A model generated the notes under the pieces. That model did no database searches, was not told where the DNA came from, and saw only the letters and a list, made by a program, of their open reading frames with translations. From positions 1-64,000 of the forward strand of contig CAJQOH010000020.1 of the NCBI GenBank assembly GCA_905479915.1: 64,000 bases of DNA. The letters run 5' to 3'. The position numbers were made by a program, and so were the translations under genes. Positions 15,095 through 24,199 of this stretch are shown piece by piece. Numbering within the stretch: the stretch's first letter is position 1; every line of letters begins with the position of its first letter. The stretch is from an uncultured Flavobacteriales bacterium. GTDB taxonomy: Bacteria; Bacteroidota; Bacteroidia; Flavobacteriales_E; Vicingaceae.

Positions 15095-17765
15095 AAAACT
15101 AATTACCCTTTCTCTTATTTCCATTCTATTGATGAATGGTTACGCACAAGAAAATTCATCATTTACTAAAACAGAGCAACAAATTGAGCGCAGTGTAAAC
15201 CGCTCAGAAATGGAGACTACTAAAGGCTGGAAGTACCAACACCGTTGGCTTGATGAATACAAAAAAAGAGTTAATCCGGAAGGCGAATTCTATGATGGGT
15301 CAGTATTTTTTAAAGAAGCAGAAAGAGTTGCTGCCGAAAAACAATCAAATCAAGGAAAAAAAGCTGCTGGATGGATTCCTGTTGGACCAACTCAACGAGC
15401 TACATCATCATTAACCAAAGGAATGGGTAGAATAAATTGTATTGCCTTCCATCCTACTGATGCCAATACTTTTTGGGTAGGTGTTGCACAAGGTGGCGTT
15501 TGGAAAACTACTGATAGCGGAGCCAATTGGACGCCTTTGACTGACGATTTACCCATTTTGAGAATTAGTGACATTGCTGTGGATCCAACCAATACAGACA
15601 ATATTTATATCTGTGTTGGTGATTACGCATATATGGATGTTGCTTTAAATTTAGATGATAGAAAAAGACATTCTCATTATGGTCTTGGTGTCTATAAATC
15701 TACTGATGGAGGAGCAACTTGGGCCCCTACAGGGTTAACGTATCAAATGGCACAATTAGACGGCTCTTTAATGAGAAGAGTAATTATAAATCCTAACAAC
15801 CCTGATAGTTTAGTTGCCGCAGGAGTAAGTGGTATATGGTTGTCTAAAAATGGTGGAACCACTTGGACACAAAAACACGATAGCTTAATTTGGGATATTG
15901 AGTCAGATCCAAATGACCCTTACACCCTTTATTCAACAACAGGTTATCTAAAAAATTCGAATCAAGGTACCGCAGGAATTATGAAGTCTACCGATTTTGG
16001 TGATACATGGACTACCTTAAATACAGGAATCCCAGCAAGAGACACTGTGCTAAGAATAGAAGTTGCTGTAGCTCCAACCAATTCAAATCATATTTATGCT
16101 TTAGCTTGTAATTATGATAGAGGGTTTTATGGTGTCTATTCTTCTTTAGATGGAGGTCTTAATTGGAATTATAGTAATGCTGCAGGCCTTAATATTTTAG
16201 AGTGGTTTGATGGAACAGGAACTGGAGGCCAAGGAACTTACGACCTATCATTATTAGTAGATCCTTTAGATGAAAACAAAATTTATACTGGAGGTGTAAA
16301 TGTTTGGGGATCTATTGATGGTGGAAACACTTTTGATGGTGTCTCATTATGGTATGATGGAGCCGGACCAGGATTGCATGCAGATCAACATCAATTTAAA
16401 TACAATCCTTTAGACAATAAATTCTATGTATGTAATGACGGTGGTTTGGTGCGTACAAGTAATATCCAAATAGGTTCTTGGTTTGATGCCAACAATACAC
16501 CAGGGTATACTTGGCCTACAAATTGGGAATACATTAGTGATGGAATGCAAACGAGCTCATTTTACAGCATTGGAGTTAGTGAAGGAAATTCTGGAAACTT
16601 TTCTGCTGGTGCCCAAGACAATGCGACCTATTTTAACAACAATAACAATTGGTCTAATCTTTTTGGTGGAGACGGAATGCATACTGCCCTCCATCCTACT
16701 AATCCGAATATAATTTTAGGTTCTAGTCAATATGGTAGAATTTTATATTCTTGGGACGGAGGCTCTACTTCTGTTCAAATGAACAAACCTGCCAATGAAG
16801 ATGGTGAATGGGTTACTCCTTTTATGTACGAACCCGGAAATACCAATCTAGTTTATGGTGGATTCGGAAACTTATATAGTGCAGCACCAGGAAATGATTT
16901 TTTAACTCCACTTTCTAACTTTTCTATTATGCCAGGAGCTACAGTTCCTGCTCCAATTTCTCATTTTAATGTAGCGCAATCAAACACTTCTAACATTTAT
17001 GTTGCCAAAAGGATTTATCACTCTTACAACCAGTTAAGTGAATTTTGGGCTACTAGTAATGGCGGTGCAACTTGGACCAATAGAACATCAGGGTTGCCTG
17101 ATAAATTGTATTTTACAAATGTAGAAGTAGACAATAATGATCCGCTAAGTGTTTGGGTTACCACAGCTGGTTTTGAAGCAGGAAACCATGTCTACCACAC
17201 AACTGATGGTGGTGTTAATTGGAGTAATATTACGTATGATTTACCCAACTTACCAACACACTGTATTGCTCATCAAGATGATTCTTATTACAATACCGTT
17301 TATGTTGGAACAGATATAGGTGTTTATTATAGTAATGATACTTTAACATCATGGTTGCCTTACAATACCAATCTACCAAACGTTATCGTATCTGATTTAA
17401 ACATCAATTATACTGATAGTGTTATTTACGCTGCAACTTTTGGCAGAGGTGTTTGGAAAACTGAATTAGTGATAGACACACTATCAACTGTTGATGTAAA
17501 CGGATTAAACTTTGAATCTCTAAATTTAGGCGTATATCCTAACCCGAATAATGGAATTTTCAATCTCTTTATTCACAATTATGAATATGGAAGTTTAACG
17601 CTAGAGATTATTGATATCATGGGAAAATCATTAGTGTCAGAAAACATCTATATCAATAAAAAGAACTACCAACAAGAATTAAATTATAAGTTAGCAAATG
17701 GCATGTACTTTCTTAAAGTATCTAATGGGAATAGAATGCGAACAATAAGGTTTGTTGTTCAATAA
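15084..17765 (+). CDS. Secreted beta-propeller protein with T9SS sorting domain
   Basis: 893 residues: a signal peptide (MNYRKLITLSLISILLMNGYA), then multiple BNR/sortilin-type propeller repeats recognisable by WKTTDSGANWTPL, YKSTDGGATWAPT, STDFGDTWTTL and TTDGGVNWSNI. The C-terminal type A sorting domain begins at YPNPNNGIFNLFI and ends LANGMYFLKVSNGNRMRTIRFVVQ. It should be exported by Sec, pass the outer membrane by the type IX system, and stay on the surface or be released. Propellers of this type bind or cleave glycans (VPS10/GH74-like), but no catalytic pair could be assigned. The ATG at 15084 lies inside the upstream lipoprotein gene. Confidence 0.9.
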   Translation: MNYRKLITLSLISILLMNGYAQENSSFTKTEQQIERSVNRSEMETTKGWKYQHRWLDEYKKRVNPEGEFYDGSVFFKEAERVAAEKQSNQGKKAAGWIPVGPTQRATSSLTKGMGRINCIAFHPTDANTFWVGVAQGGVWKTTDSGANWTPLTDDLPILRISDIAVDPTNTDNIYICVGDYAYMDVALNLDDRKRHSHYGLGVYKSTDGGATWAPTGLTYQMAQLDGSLMRRVIINPNNPDSLVAAGVSGIWLSKNGGTTWTQKHDSLIWDIESDPNDPYTLYSTTGYLKNSNQGTAGIMKSTDFGDTWTTLNTGIPARDTVLRIEVAVAPTNSNHIYALACNYDRGFYGVYSSLDGGLNWNYSNAAGLNILEWFDGTGTGGQGTYDLSLLVDPLDENKIYTGGVNVWGSIDGGNTFDGVSLWYDGAGPGLHADQHQFKYNPLDNKFYVCNDGGLVRTSNIQIGSWFDANNTPGYTWPTNWEYISDGMQTSSFYSIGVSEGNSGNFSAGAQDNATYFNNNNNWSNLFGGDGMHTALHPTNPNIILGSSQYGRILYSWDGGSTSVQMNKPANEDGEWVTPFMYEPGNTNLVYGGFGNLYSAAPGNDFLTPLSNFSIMPGATVPAPISHFNVAQSNTSNIYVAKRIYHSYNQLSEFWATSNGGATWTNRTSGLPDKLYFTNVEVDNNDPLSVWVTTAGFEAGNHVYHTTDGGVNWSNITYDLPNLPTHCIAHQDDSYYNTVYVGTDIGVYYSNDTLTSWLPYNTNLPNVIVSDLNINYTDSVIYAATFGRGVWKTELVIDTLSTVDVNGLNFESLNLGVYPNPNNGIFNLFIHNYEYGSLTLEIIDIMGKSLVSENIYINKKNYQQELNYKLANGMYFLKVSNGNRMRTIRFVVQ

Positions 17766-17775
17766 TATTTAAAAG

Positions 17776-18291
17776 TTAGTCTATTATTATTTTCTCATAA
17801 GCTAATCGTTCTGCACCACTATCTAAGATTATTACTCCACAGTACTCATACCCTCTTTTCTTAAGCATATATTGCATCCCTTTATTGCCTCTATGAGTAT
17901 CTATTCTTAAACTCTTAATTTGATTGTCTTTAACCCTTTTTTCACATTCATCGAATACATATTTTGCTAAGCCTACACCTCTATAGTTGTCATCAACAGC
18001 AAGTCTATGAATAACTCCATAGATTGAATCTTCTGCAGTAATCCACTCTCCTTCAATTTGATTGTAAGTTGGTTCTTCTTTAAAGGTAAAAACTGTTGTT
18101 CCAATAATTTTTTCCGATTCATCTAACACTAAATAACTATCTTCATTAGCAATATCAAGTTCTATCTGCTTAGTATCTGGGTAGCCATCTTGCCATTGAT
18201 CTATATTTAAGCTTGCTAAATAGTTTTGAGCATCTTTTATGATTTCCATTATTCTAGGAATATCATTTAATGTTGATGGTATTAATTTCAT
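17776..18291 (-). CDS. GNAT family N-acetyltransferase
   Basis: 171 residues with the GNAT acetyl-CoA fold. Motif A is IHRLAVDDNYRGVGLAKYVFDECEKR, followed by LRIDTHRGNKGMQYMLKKRGYEYCGVI. The N-terminus reads LIPSTLNDIPRIMEIIKDAQNYLA, common in Firmicutes and Bacteroidota GNATs of unknown substrate. It stands between two plus-strand genes, and its end lies only 10 bases from the propeller gene stop. Confidence 0.88.
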   Translation of the reverse strand: MKLIPSTLNDIPRIMEIIKDAQNYLASLNIDQWQDGYPDTKQIELDIANEDSYLVLDESEKIIGTTVFTFKEEPTYNQIEGEWITAEDSIYGVIHRLAVDDNYRGVGLAKYVFDECEKRVKDNQIKSLRIDTHRGNKGMQYMLKKRGYEYCGVIILDSGAERLAYEKIIID

Positions 18292-18389
18292 AAGTCAAAT
18301 GTTCTACATGACAAAGTAACGCAATAAAAAACAGTTATTTAGCGTTGATTTTCTATTCAAAGGCATTACTTACTTAAACTTCCTATTCC

Positions 18390-19715
18390 ATGAAACAGTT
18401 ACTTTCAATTATTTCGGCTATCCTTTTTTTTAATTCTATTTCTGCTCAAAGCTCAAACAAATCAACTTTAACTTTTAACCCAACTAAAGGATTAGGAGCT
18501 AAAAACATGATAGATTTAAATGATGTCTATCATGATATGAATGATTTAAAATACCATTGTTTTCATTTAGTTAGCGAACAAGAACAATCTCGTTTTCAAC
18601 CACAAAAACTAGCTAGATTAGTTAGAGAAAAATCTATTAAAGTAATGGACTATTACAAAGAAAATCATCAAGTTAAAACAGAACATATGTTTTTGAAATA
18701 CAATGCTAAATATCCTATTCTTTGGCTGCATAAACCAACATCTATACTTGCTGCAAGTGGAGAGATTACTTTAGATGAAGAAAGTAAACAATGTTTTAGT
18801 TTTAATCCTTCTATCGATGAGGCTATAATTACGGCAAAAGGAAATACTTTTTACTTCCCTCCTAACGCTTTTGAAACTACAACTGGTGTCTCTATTCAAA
18901 ATAAAAACATCAACATTTGTATTTGGGAATTCACAGATAAAAAATCTTTGGTTTATTCAGGTTTAACTACCGAAGCAAATGGTAAAATGTTAGAAACTGG
19001 AGGTTCATTTTACATTACAGCTTTTTATGATGATAAAGAATTAAGATTGAAAAAAGGAGAACTCTATACTGTAGAAATGCCTTTTGAGAAATCTTACGAT
19101 GATATGTTTACCTATTACGGAAGTAAAAAGGATGGAATTATTGATTGGATTGTCAATAAAAATGAACCCGCTATGGTAGTAGGAGGAAATAATTTAGCCA
19201 ACTATCAATTGGATGAAACTGTTGAAATAAAAATAGAAGAAAAAGATTCAGAAATTACTTTTAGCTCTGAAAACTACAACGAATGGAAAGGAGAAGAGGG
19301 AGAAGCAATTCTTGATGGTTCTTGGTCAGAAAATGAAGAGGCTGTTAACTTCTATGAGCTTTCTGCTGGTAAATTAGGTTGGATTAATTGTGATCGTTTT
19401 TACGAAACAAAAAACACTTCACCTTTAATAGTTCGAGTTAATTCTGCTGATGAGATGGTTGTGCGCTTAGTATTTAGAAACATAAACTCTGTGCTGCCAG
19501 TTTATGCCAACTCTAATCATAAAGATCAATACGAAGCCGCTGGTATACCAACTGGAGAAAAAGTATTGTTATTGGCTTATTCTGTAAAAGATAACAACGC
19601 TATTCTTGGTTACAAGGAGATTGTTATTGGAGAAAATAAAGTTGAAAACATTGCTTTAAACACATTGACTAAAGCCAGATTTAAAGGAGCAGTTTCTGAA
19701 TTGTTAAGCTATTAA
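18390..19715 (+). CDS. Exported protein of unknown function
   Basis: 441 residues with a clear signal peptide (QLLSIISAILFFNSISAQ) and no lipidation cysteine or T9SS tail. The mature part is mixed alpha/beta; a stretch around FYFPPNAFETTTGVSIQNKNINICIWEFTDKKSLVYSGLTT recalls the Ig-like segment seen in many Bacteroidota surface proteins that precede OmpA-like or carboxypeptidase-regulatory domains. I do not recognise a family with known activity. Likely periplasmic or surface-exposed. Confidence 0.8.
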   Translation: MKQLLSIISAILFFNSISAQSSNKSTLTFNPTKGLGAKNMIDLNDVYHDMNDLKYHCFHLVSEQEQSRFQPQKLARLVREKSIKVMDYYKENHQVKTEHMFLKYNAKYPILWLHKPTSILAASGEITLDEESKQCFSFNPSIDEAIITAKGNTFYFPPNAFETTTGVSIQNKNINICIWEFTDKKSLVYSGLTTEANGKMLETGGSFYITAFYDDKELRLKKGELYTVEMPFEKSYDDMFTYYGSKKDGIIDWIVNKNEPAMVVGGNNLANYQLDETVEIKIEEKDSEITFSSENYNEWKGEEGEAILDGSWSENEEAVNFYELSAGKLGWINCDRFYETKNTSPLIVRVNSADEMVVRLVFRNINSVLPVYANSNHKDQYEAAGIPTGEKVLLLAYSVKDNNAILGYKEIVIGENKVENIALNTLTKARFKGAVSELLSY

Positions 19716-19720
19716 ACTGA

Positions 19721-19873
19721 TTATATTTCTGCCAATTCAAATGATAAAAATAGACTACAACAAAAGCCTAAAACCAAAATTGTAATAATCGAGACCAGTA
19801 TCTTTTCTGTAAATGTAACCTCGTTACTACTCAAATATAAAGTTTCATAAAGTGTGTTAACTATCTTTTTCAT
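19721..19873 (-). CDS. Small membrane protein, 50 residues
   Basis: The frame starts at the stop codon of the preceding 51-residue gene (TAATG, one base shared), which argues for a real coupled gene. It reads as a polar N-terminus (KKIVNTLYETLYLSSNEVTF) and one membrane helix near 24-43 (ILVSIITILVLGFCCSLFLS). No family is recognised. It is the last member of a possible three-gene run after the T9SS beta-helix gene. Confidence 0.5.
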   Translation of the reverse strand: MKKIVNTLYETLYLSSNEVTFTEKILVSIITILVLGFCCSLFLSFELAEI

Positions 19874-20028
19874 TAATCTGATTTTAATTGCGGAATAGAT
19901 TTAATTGTTAAACGAGCATTTTCTTTAATGTACCACTCTTTCACCTTTAGTAGCTGTTCTTTGCTAAAGTCAGTAATTGGCTTTAGCTGCCCATTTACAT
20001 TGATAAATATTTCGATTCTATTTAACAT
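19873..20028 (-). CDS. Small soluble protein, 51 residues
   Basis: It starts 13 bases after the T9SS beta-helix gene stop, in the same direction, and its stop overlaps the next small gene by one base. The product (LNRIEIFINVNGQLKPITDF...KVKEWYIKENARLTIKSIPQLKSD) looks like a compact alpha/beta domain. No family is recognised. The tight packing is the main support. Confidence 0.5.
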   Translation of the reverse strand: MLNRIEIFINVNGQLKPITDFSKEQLLKVKEWYIKENARLTIKSIPQLKSD

Positions 20029-20041
20029 TTGAATTCAAAAA

Positions 20042-23000
20042 TTAATCTTTCACTATTTTGATTGTCCCTTTACTAGTTTTTAGAATATAAGATCCAACAG
20101 CAACAGTTGTCATGTCTATTGTTACTTTATTTAAATTGGATATTGGTGATATATTAACTTCTCTACCAGCTAGGTCAAACAATTGTATCTCTTTATGATC
20201 TTCTAGATTAATTACTGTTAAACTATTTTTAACAGGGTTTGGGTAATAACCAATTTCAGTAACAGAAGTATTTATAAAAACAGATTTTATTTCTGAATAC
20301 GTATAGTTCCCATCAAAATCAGTTTGCTTTAAACGGTAATAAGATATTCCATTAAAAGGGGTCAAGTCTATATCTAAGTAAGAAATTAGTTGTTGACTGT
20401 TTCCAGCTCCAGTAACAGTCAATAATGTTTCCCAATCTATCCCATTCTGAGACCTTTCAACTGTAAAAAAATCATTATTTATCTCTGTTAAAGTTATCCA
20501 AGCTAAATCAACCGTTTTATTATCTTCTGTTGAAGCAGTAAAAATTGACAATTCTACTGGTAAAATTGATGGTGCTTCAAAAGCGCCTCTCCAAGGAGTT
20601 ACATCCCTTGTAACATTATCTTTATCATCAATTACCGTAGCCCCCGTAAATAAATCCATACCAGCATCCTCTACATGCAAATTAGGATCATTAGTTACAT
20701 AACCATTAGCATCAATTGTTATAGTTCCTACAGCTGCTGTATTACTCAAACTACTAGTTCCATTTGTATTCCCTCCTTCATAATAATTATATGTTAATGT
20801 TCCTGCTGTTCTATAAAACGAGTACTCATTCCCAGGTCCTGTCCTATCATTTTTAAACACATTATTATAATTAATTGACGAAGAATTGGCTTGTCTTAAA
20901 CCAACAGACCAACTACTTGTTGATCCTCCAGTATGTGTTCCAGATACATACATAGTATTATGATACCACGTATTTGCAGCCGAACCATTATCTCTCATAC
21001 AGTAGAAATAATATGCTTGTCCGTCAACATTATCATTATCCCAGAGAATTACATTGTTATGAAAATCCCATAAACCATCATCTTCATTATAAACACCATA
21101 AAACCCTTTAGAAGAGGTTGCATTCCCTGCAAAAGAGCAATTTCCAATGTAATTCTTTTTAAAATTCCCTCCACCATCTACATCATCTATATGTACAGCA
21201 TAGAACTCACATTGAGTACTCGCTGCATTTGTAAAATGAATGTCTTTTATAGTATTCCCAATAAAATTATTTGAACCAGACACATCATTACTATTCCAGT
21301 ATACCCCACTTGTTACATAACCAGATAAAATATTTAAATCAATTTCTCTAACCGTATTATTATTTACATCCAATATTCCAGGATAATAAAGAAATATCCC
21401 ATAAAACCCTGCGGTTCCTGTTGTGTTTTGATTTTCGAACTCCTGAATAGTATTATTACTTATGGAACCAGCTCCACCATAGTGAAATATTCCAAACATT
21501 TCATCATCACCACCAAGACTCGTAATATTATTATCATCTGTAGACCCAATAATATTGTCTTCAATTGTTGTTTGACCAACAGTTGAATTTCGTATGCCAA
21601 AAAAGTGGCTATTCACATCAATATCTGATATTGTATTACCTATTATTTCGATTTGAGTGTCGTTATTTGATCTACCTGACAAATTACCATCGTGAGAATA
21701 TGATACGTTTATACAAGCCAAACCAACTGCTGTATATGATGGTGTTGATGTAGTTACACTATTGCCATAATTAACTCCAGTATAACTAATGTTTTTAAAA
21801 ATATTATTGTTGATTTGATTTGTAAACCTATGTCTATCTTGTAAGTTAATAATGTAACCACCTAAAGTACCTGCATTTGGGTAAGTAATGTTTTGAAAAG
21901 TGTTTCCATTACAATAAACAGTTACCCCTGTGTTGGTATTACCAATATCAGCATCTCTCCCTATAAATCTAAATATCATTGGTTCTTCACGTGCTCTGTC
22001 ATTATCAGATGTTGAGTAAGTGGCAGCGTAATCAGCAACAATACTATTAGCACTTGTACCTCCAATTGTATTATTTTCAACATACATAGTTCCATTATAA
22101 TCTTCTCCATAAAAAGCAGTAAATAAACCTGTAGAAGAAACATTTTCTACAGTATTGTTAGAGAAATACCTACCCCCATCTTCATAATATGCGATATATG
22201 CAACATATTGCCATCCTCCTGTATTGGTAAAATTGATATTCTTAAAAGTGTTATAGGTTGCTGAAAGACTATTGCCAACATCATCATTCCAAAGCATTTT
22301 AACTCTTGAATAAGCATTAGAGAAATCCCAGTTTTGGACGTTATTGTTATTTATGTTGTATGAACCTGACCCGTAACAATAAAATACTGAATTATCATAC
22401 CTTCTATCAAAATCCATATTTCCTGCATTGGCATTCCCAATGGTGTTGTTAACTACAGTATGTGTTCCACTCCCCCCTAATCCAATCATGTAGTTTTCAC
22501 CAGTGCTGTATGAAGCTGATGTAATTAAATCAGTTATATTTTGAAAAGTATTGTTACTGATATTACCAGCAGTATTACTTGAATTTGTTATCAAGTTATA
22601 ATAGGTATTTCCTGTTCCATATGTAACACTGTTTTGAATTACAATGTTTGCTGCAGAATTTGCATGACCAATTGTATTGTAAGCTATTGTAGTATTTCCA
22701 TTGGTATTGTTAATTGCTTTAAAATCTGCTGCAGCACTACTACCACCAGATTGAATTAAAATATCACCAAACGTATTGTAGGCAATTGAGCTTGTTCCAG
22801 AAGATGAATGTGTTATTCCTTCAAAATTTCTTTTCGCGCCATTACTATTCGTTTCTATATCAATACTTGCTGTACCTACACTAGATCCAAAAACATTTCC
22901 ATTTCCAGAAGAGCCAATAGTGTAGTTAGCAGAACCTCCTGCATAAATACACTCCAAAACATCTCCTGTAGTTGCTGTTCCTGCATTTGAAGTCATGCTT

Positions 23001-24001
23001 ATATCCCAATTAGAAAAAGTATTACTAGAAATTATATTGCTTCCATTTACTCCTGAATCAAAATAAATCCCTTTTATAGAGTAATTGTTTAAAACATAAG
23101 CTGTGCTTCCACAATTTGCTGCTTTTCCTCCAAAATAATTATTTGTAACTGTATAACCTCCCCCATCACTAACATAAAGCATATACAAATGTCTTTTAGA
23201 ACCTCCACCCGCAACTGTAGCTCCTTGATAAAAACTGTTGCCTAAAAATGACCAACTATCATTATTATCTTCTAATCTAATGTAATAATATCTTGACTCA
23301 AAAAACTCACAATTACTAACGGTATTATCTTGATTTTCTGCACCAACAGTTCCACTAGAATACAGTAGGCAATCCGGTATAGAGGCATCTTGAGTAATTT
23401 TACAGTTATCTATTGTATTGTTACTGTTTCCTGTTGTTACTCCAGTTCTAAATTGTACCACTCCACCTAAAGCAACATTTGTACCAGTAGAAGCATCAGC
23501 CTCTCCTTTTAAATTACAATATTTAACAACATTGTTTGTAGCATCATTAATAAATACAATAGCTGCTGGCTCTTCAGGTGCAAAAGAAGAATACATTCCT
23601 GTAGCAGAATGTGTAATTGTTAGGTCTGTTGCAGATCCAACCCCTCCTGGTCTACCATCAATAGTAACATAATCTGCTCCATCAAAATAAAAAACGGCTA
23701 GATCAAAAGTAAAAGATGTAAATATTGTTAATCCCGTATTTCCGGTTTCTGGCCTTATAATTATTGTATTGGTTGAACTCGCACCATTTACTGCTGTTAA
23801 ATTAATTGGAATACTTTCTTGAACGTAATCTGTTTTTATTTCCAAAACGTAATCATCAGTAATTGGTGATGGAAAAGCTGCCCAAGCAGCTGCTATGGAT
23901 GAGTAGGTTCCTGTCGCACCAATTGTGTAAGTAGTTGTTGAATATGAAATATCAACTAAAAATAATAAGAAGGATAATAGTGTTAATTTAAAATAGTTCA
24001 T
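20042..24001 (-). CDS. Giant secreted beta-helix protein with T9SS sorting domain
   Basis: 1319 residues. A signal peptide (FKLTLLSFLLFLVDISYS) is followed by YTIGATGTYSSIAAAWAAF and then about a thousand residues of right-handed parallel beta-helix repeats, seen as dozens of short turns such as SNNTFQNI, NNTIGN and GNTIKDI rich in Asn, Thr and Gly. A fibronectin-like region (ILPVELSIFTAST...DFFTVERSQNG) leads to the type A sorting domain starting at YYPNPVKNSLTVINL and ending GSYILKTSKGTIKIVKD. Such proteins are surface adhesins or polysaccharide-active enzymes; no catalytic site is visible. Longer in-frame starts exist, but the ATG at 24001 gives the proper signal peptide. Confidence 0.92.
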   Translation of the reverse strand: MNYFKLTLLSFLLFLVDISYSTTTYTIGATGTYSSIAAAWAAFPSPITDDYVLEIKTDYVQESIPINLTAVNGASSTNTIIIRPETGNTGLTIFTSFTFDLAVFYFDGADYVTIDGRPGGVGSATDLTITHSATGMYSSFAPEEPAAIVFINDATNNVVKYCNLKGEADASTGTNVALGGVVQFRTGVTTGNSNNTIDNCKITQDASIPDCLLYSSGTVGAENQDNTVSNCEFFESRYYYIRLEDNNDSWSFLGNSFYQGATVAGGGSKRHLYMLYVSDGGGYTVTNNYFGGKAANCGSTAYVLNNYSIKGIYFDSGVNGSNIISSNTFSNWDISMTSNAGTATTGDVLECIYAGGSANYTIGSSGNGNVFGSSVGTASIDIETNSNGAKRNFEGITHSSSGTSSIAYNTFGDILIQSGGSSAAADFKAINNTNGNTTIAYNTIGHANSAANIVIQNSVTYGTGNTYYNLITNSSNTAGNISNNTFQNITDLITSASYSTGENYMIGLGGSGTHTVVNNTIGNANAGNMDFDRRYDNSVFYCYGSGSYNINNNNVQNWDFSNAYSRVKMLWNDDVGNSLSATYNTFKNINFTNTGGWQYVAYIAYYEDGGRYFSNNTVENVSSTGLFTAFYGEDYNGTMYVENNTIGGTSANSIVADYAATYSTSDNDRAREEPMIFRFIGRDADIGNTNTGVTVYCNGNTFQNITYPNAGTLGGYIINLQDRHRFTNQINNNIFKNISYTGVNYGNSVTTSTPSYTAVGLACINVSYSHDGNLSGRSNNDTQIEIIGNTISDIDVNSHFFGIRNSTVGQTTIEDNIIGSTDDNNITSLGGDDEMFGIFHYGGAGSISNNTIQEFENQNTTGTAGFYGIFLYYPGILDVNNNTVREIDLNILSGYVTSGVYWNSNDVSGSNNFIGNTIKDIHFTNAASTQCEFYAVHIDDVDGGGNFKKNYIGNCSFAGNATSSKGFYGVYNEDDGLWDFHNNVILWDNDNVDGQAYYFYCMRDNGSAANTWYHNTMYVSGTHTGGSTSSWSVGLRQANSSSINYNNVFKNDRTGPGNEYSFYRTAGTLTYNYYEGGNTNGTSSLSNTAAVGTITIDANGYVTNDPNLHVEDAGMDLFTGATVIDDKDNVTRDVTPWRGAFEAPSILPVELSIFTASTEDNKTVDLAWITLTEINNDFFTVERSQNGIDWETLLTVTGAGNSQQLISYLDIDLTPFNGISYYRLKQTDFDGNYTYSEIKSVFINTSVTEIGYYPNPVKNSLTVINLEDHKEIQLFDLAGREVNISPISNLNKVTIDMTTVAVGSYILKTSKGTIKIVKD

Positions 24002-24187
24002 ACGTATAGATTTTTCGTTATACAAAGATGAACCAGATCTAAATTGTTTAGAGCGATTTAATCTCCACAAGTACTCACGGACATCTGAACAAGATCTCAA
24101 CAATCGACATTAAAACACTGTAAATCAGAAGACTTAAAGCTATCAAGCTATCTAAACTAATCTGAACAGTCCTAACCAGTTTTTCTA

Positions 24188-24195
24188 TATCTTTG
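24188..24195 (+). promoter_or_regulatory. -7 box of the TPR-HTH regulator gene
   Basis: TATCTTTG matches TAnnTTTG. Only four bases separate it from the first ATG (24200) and seven from the second (24203), so the mRNA is predicted to be leaderless or nearly so. Confidence 0.55.
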
Positions 24196-24199
24196 GGAG

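Noticed and set aside
22500-24001. Repetitive DNA in the beta-helix gene as tandem repeats
   Set aside because: The repetition is at protein level (short beta-helix turns) with diverged codons, not a DNA repeat array.
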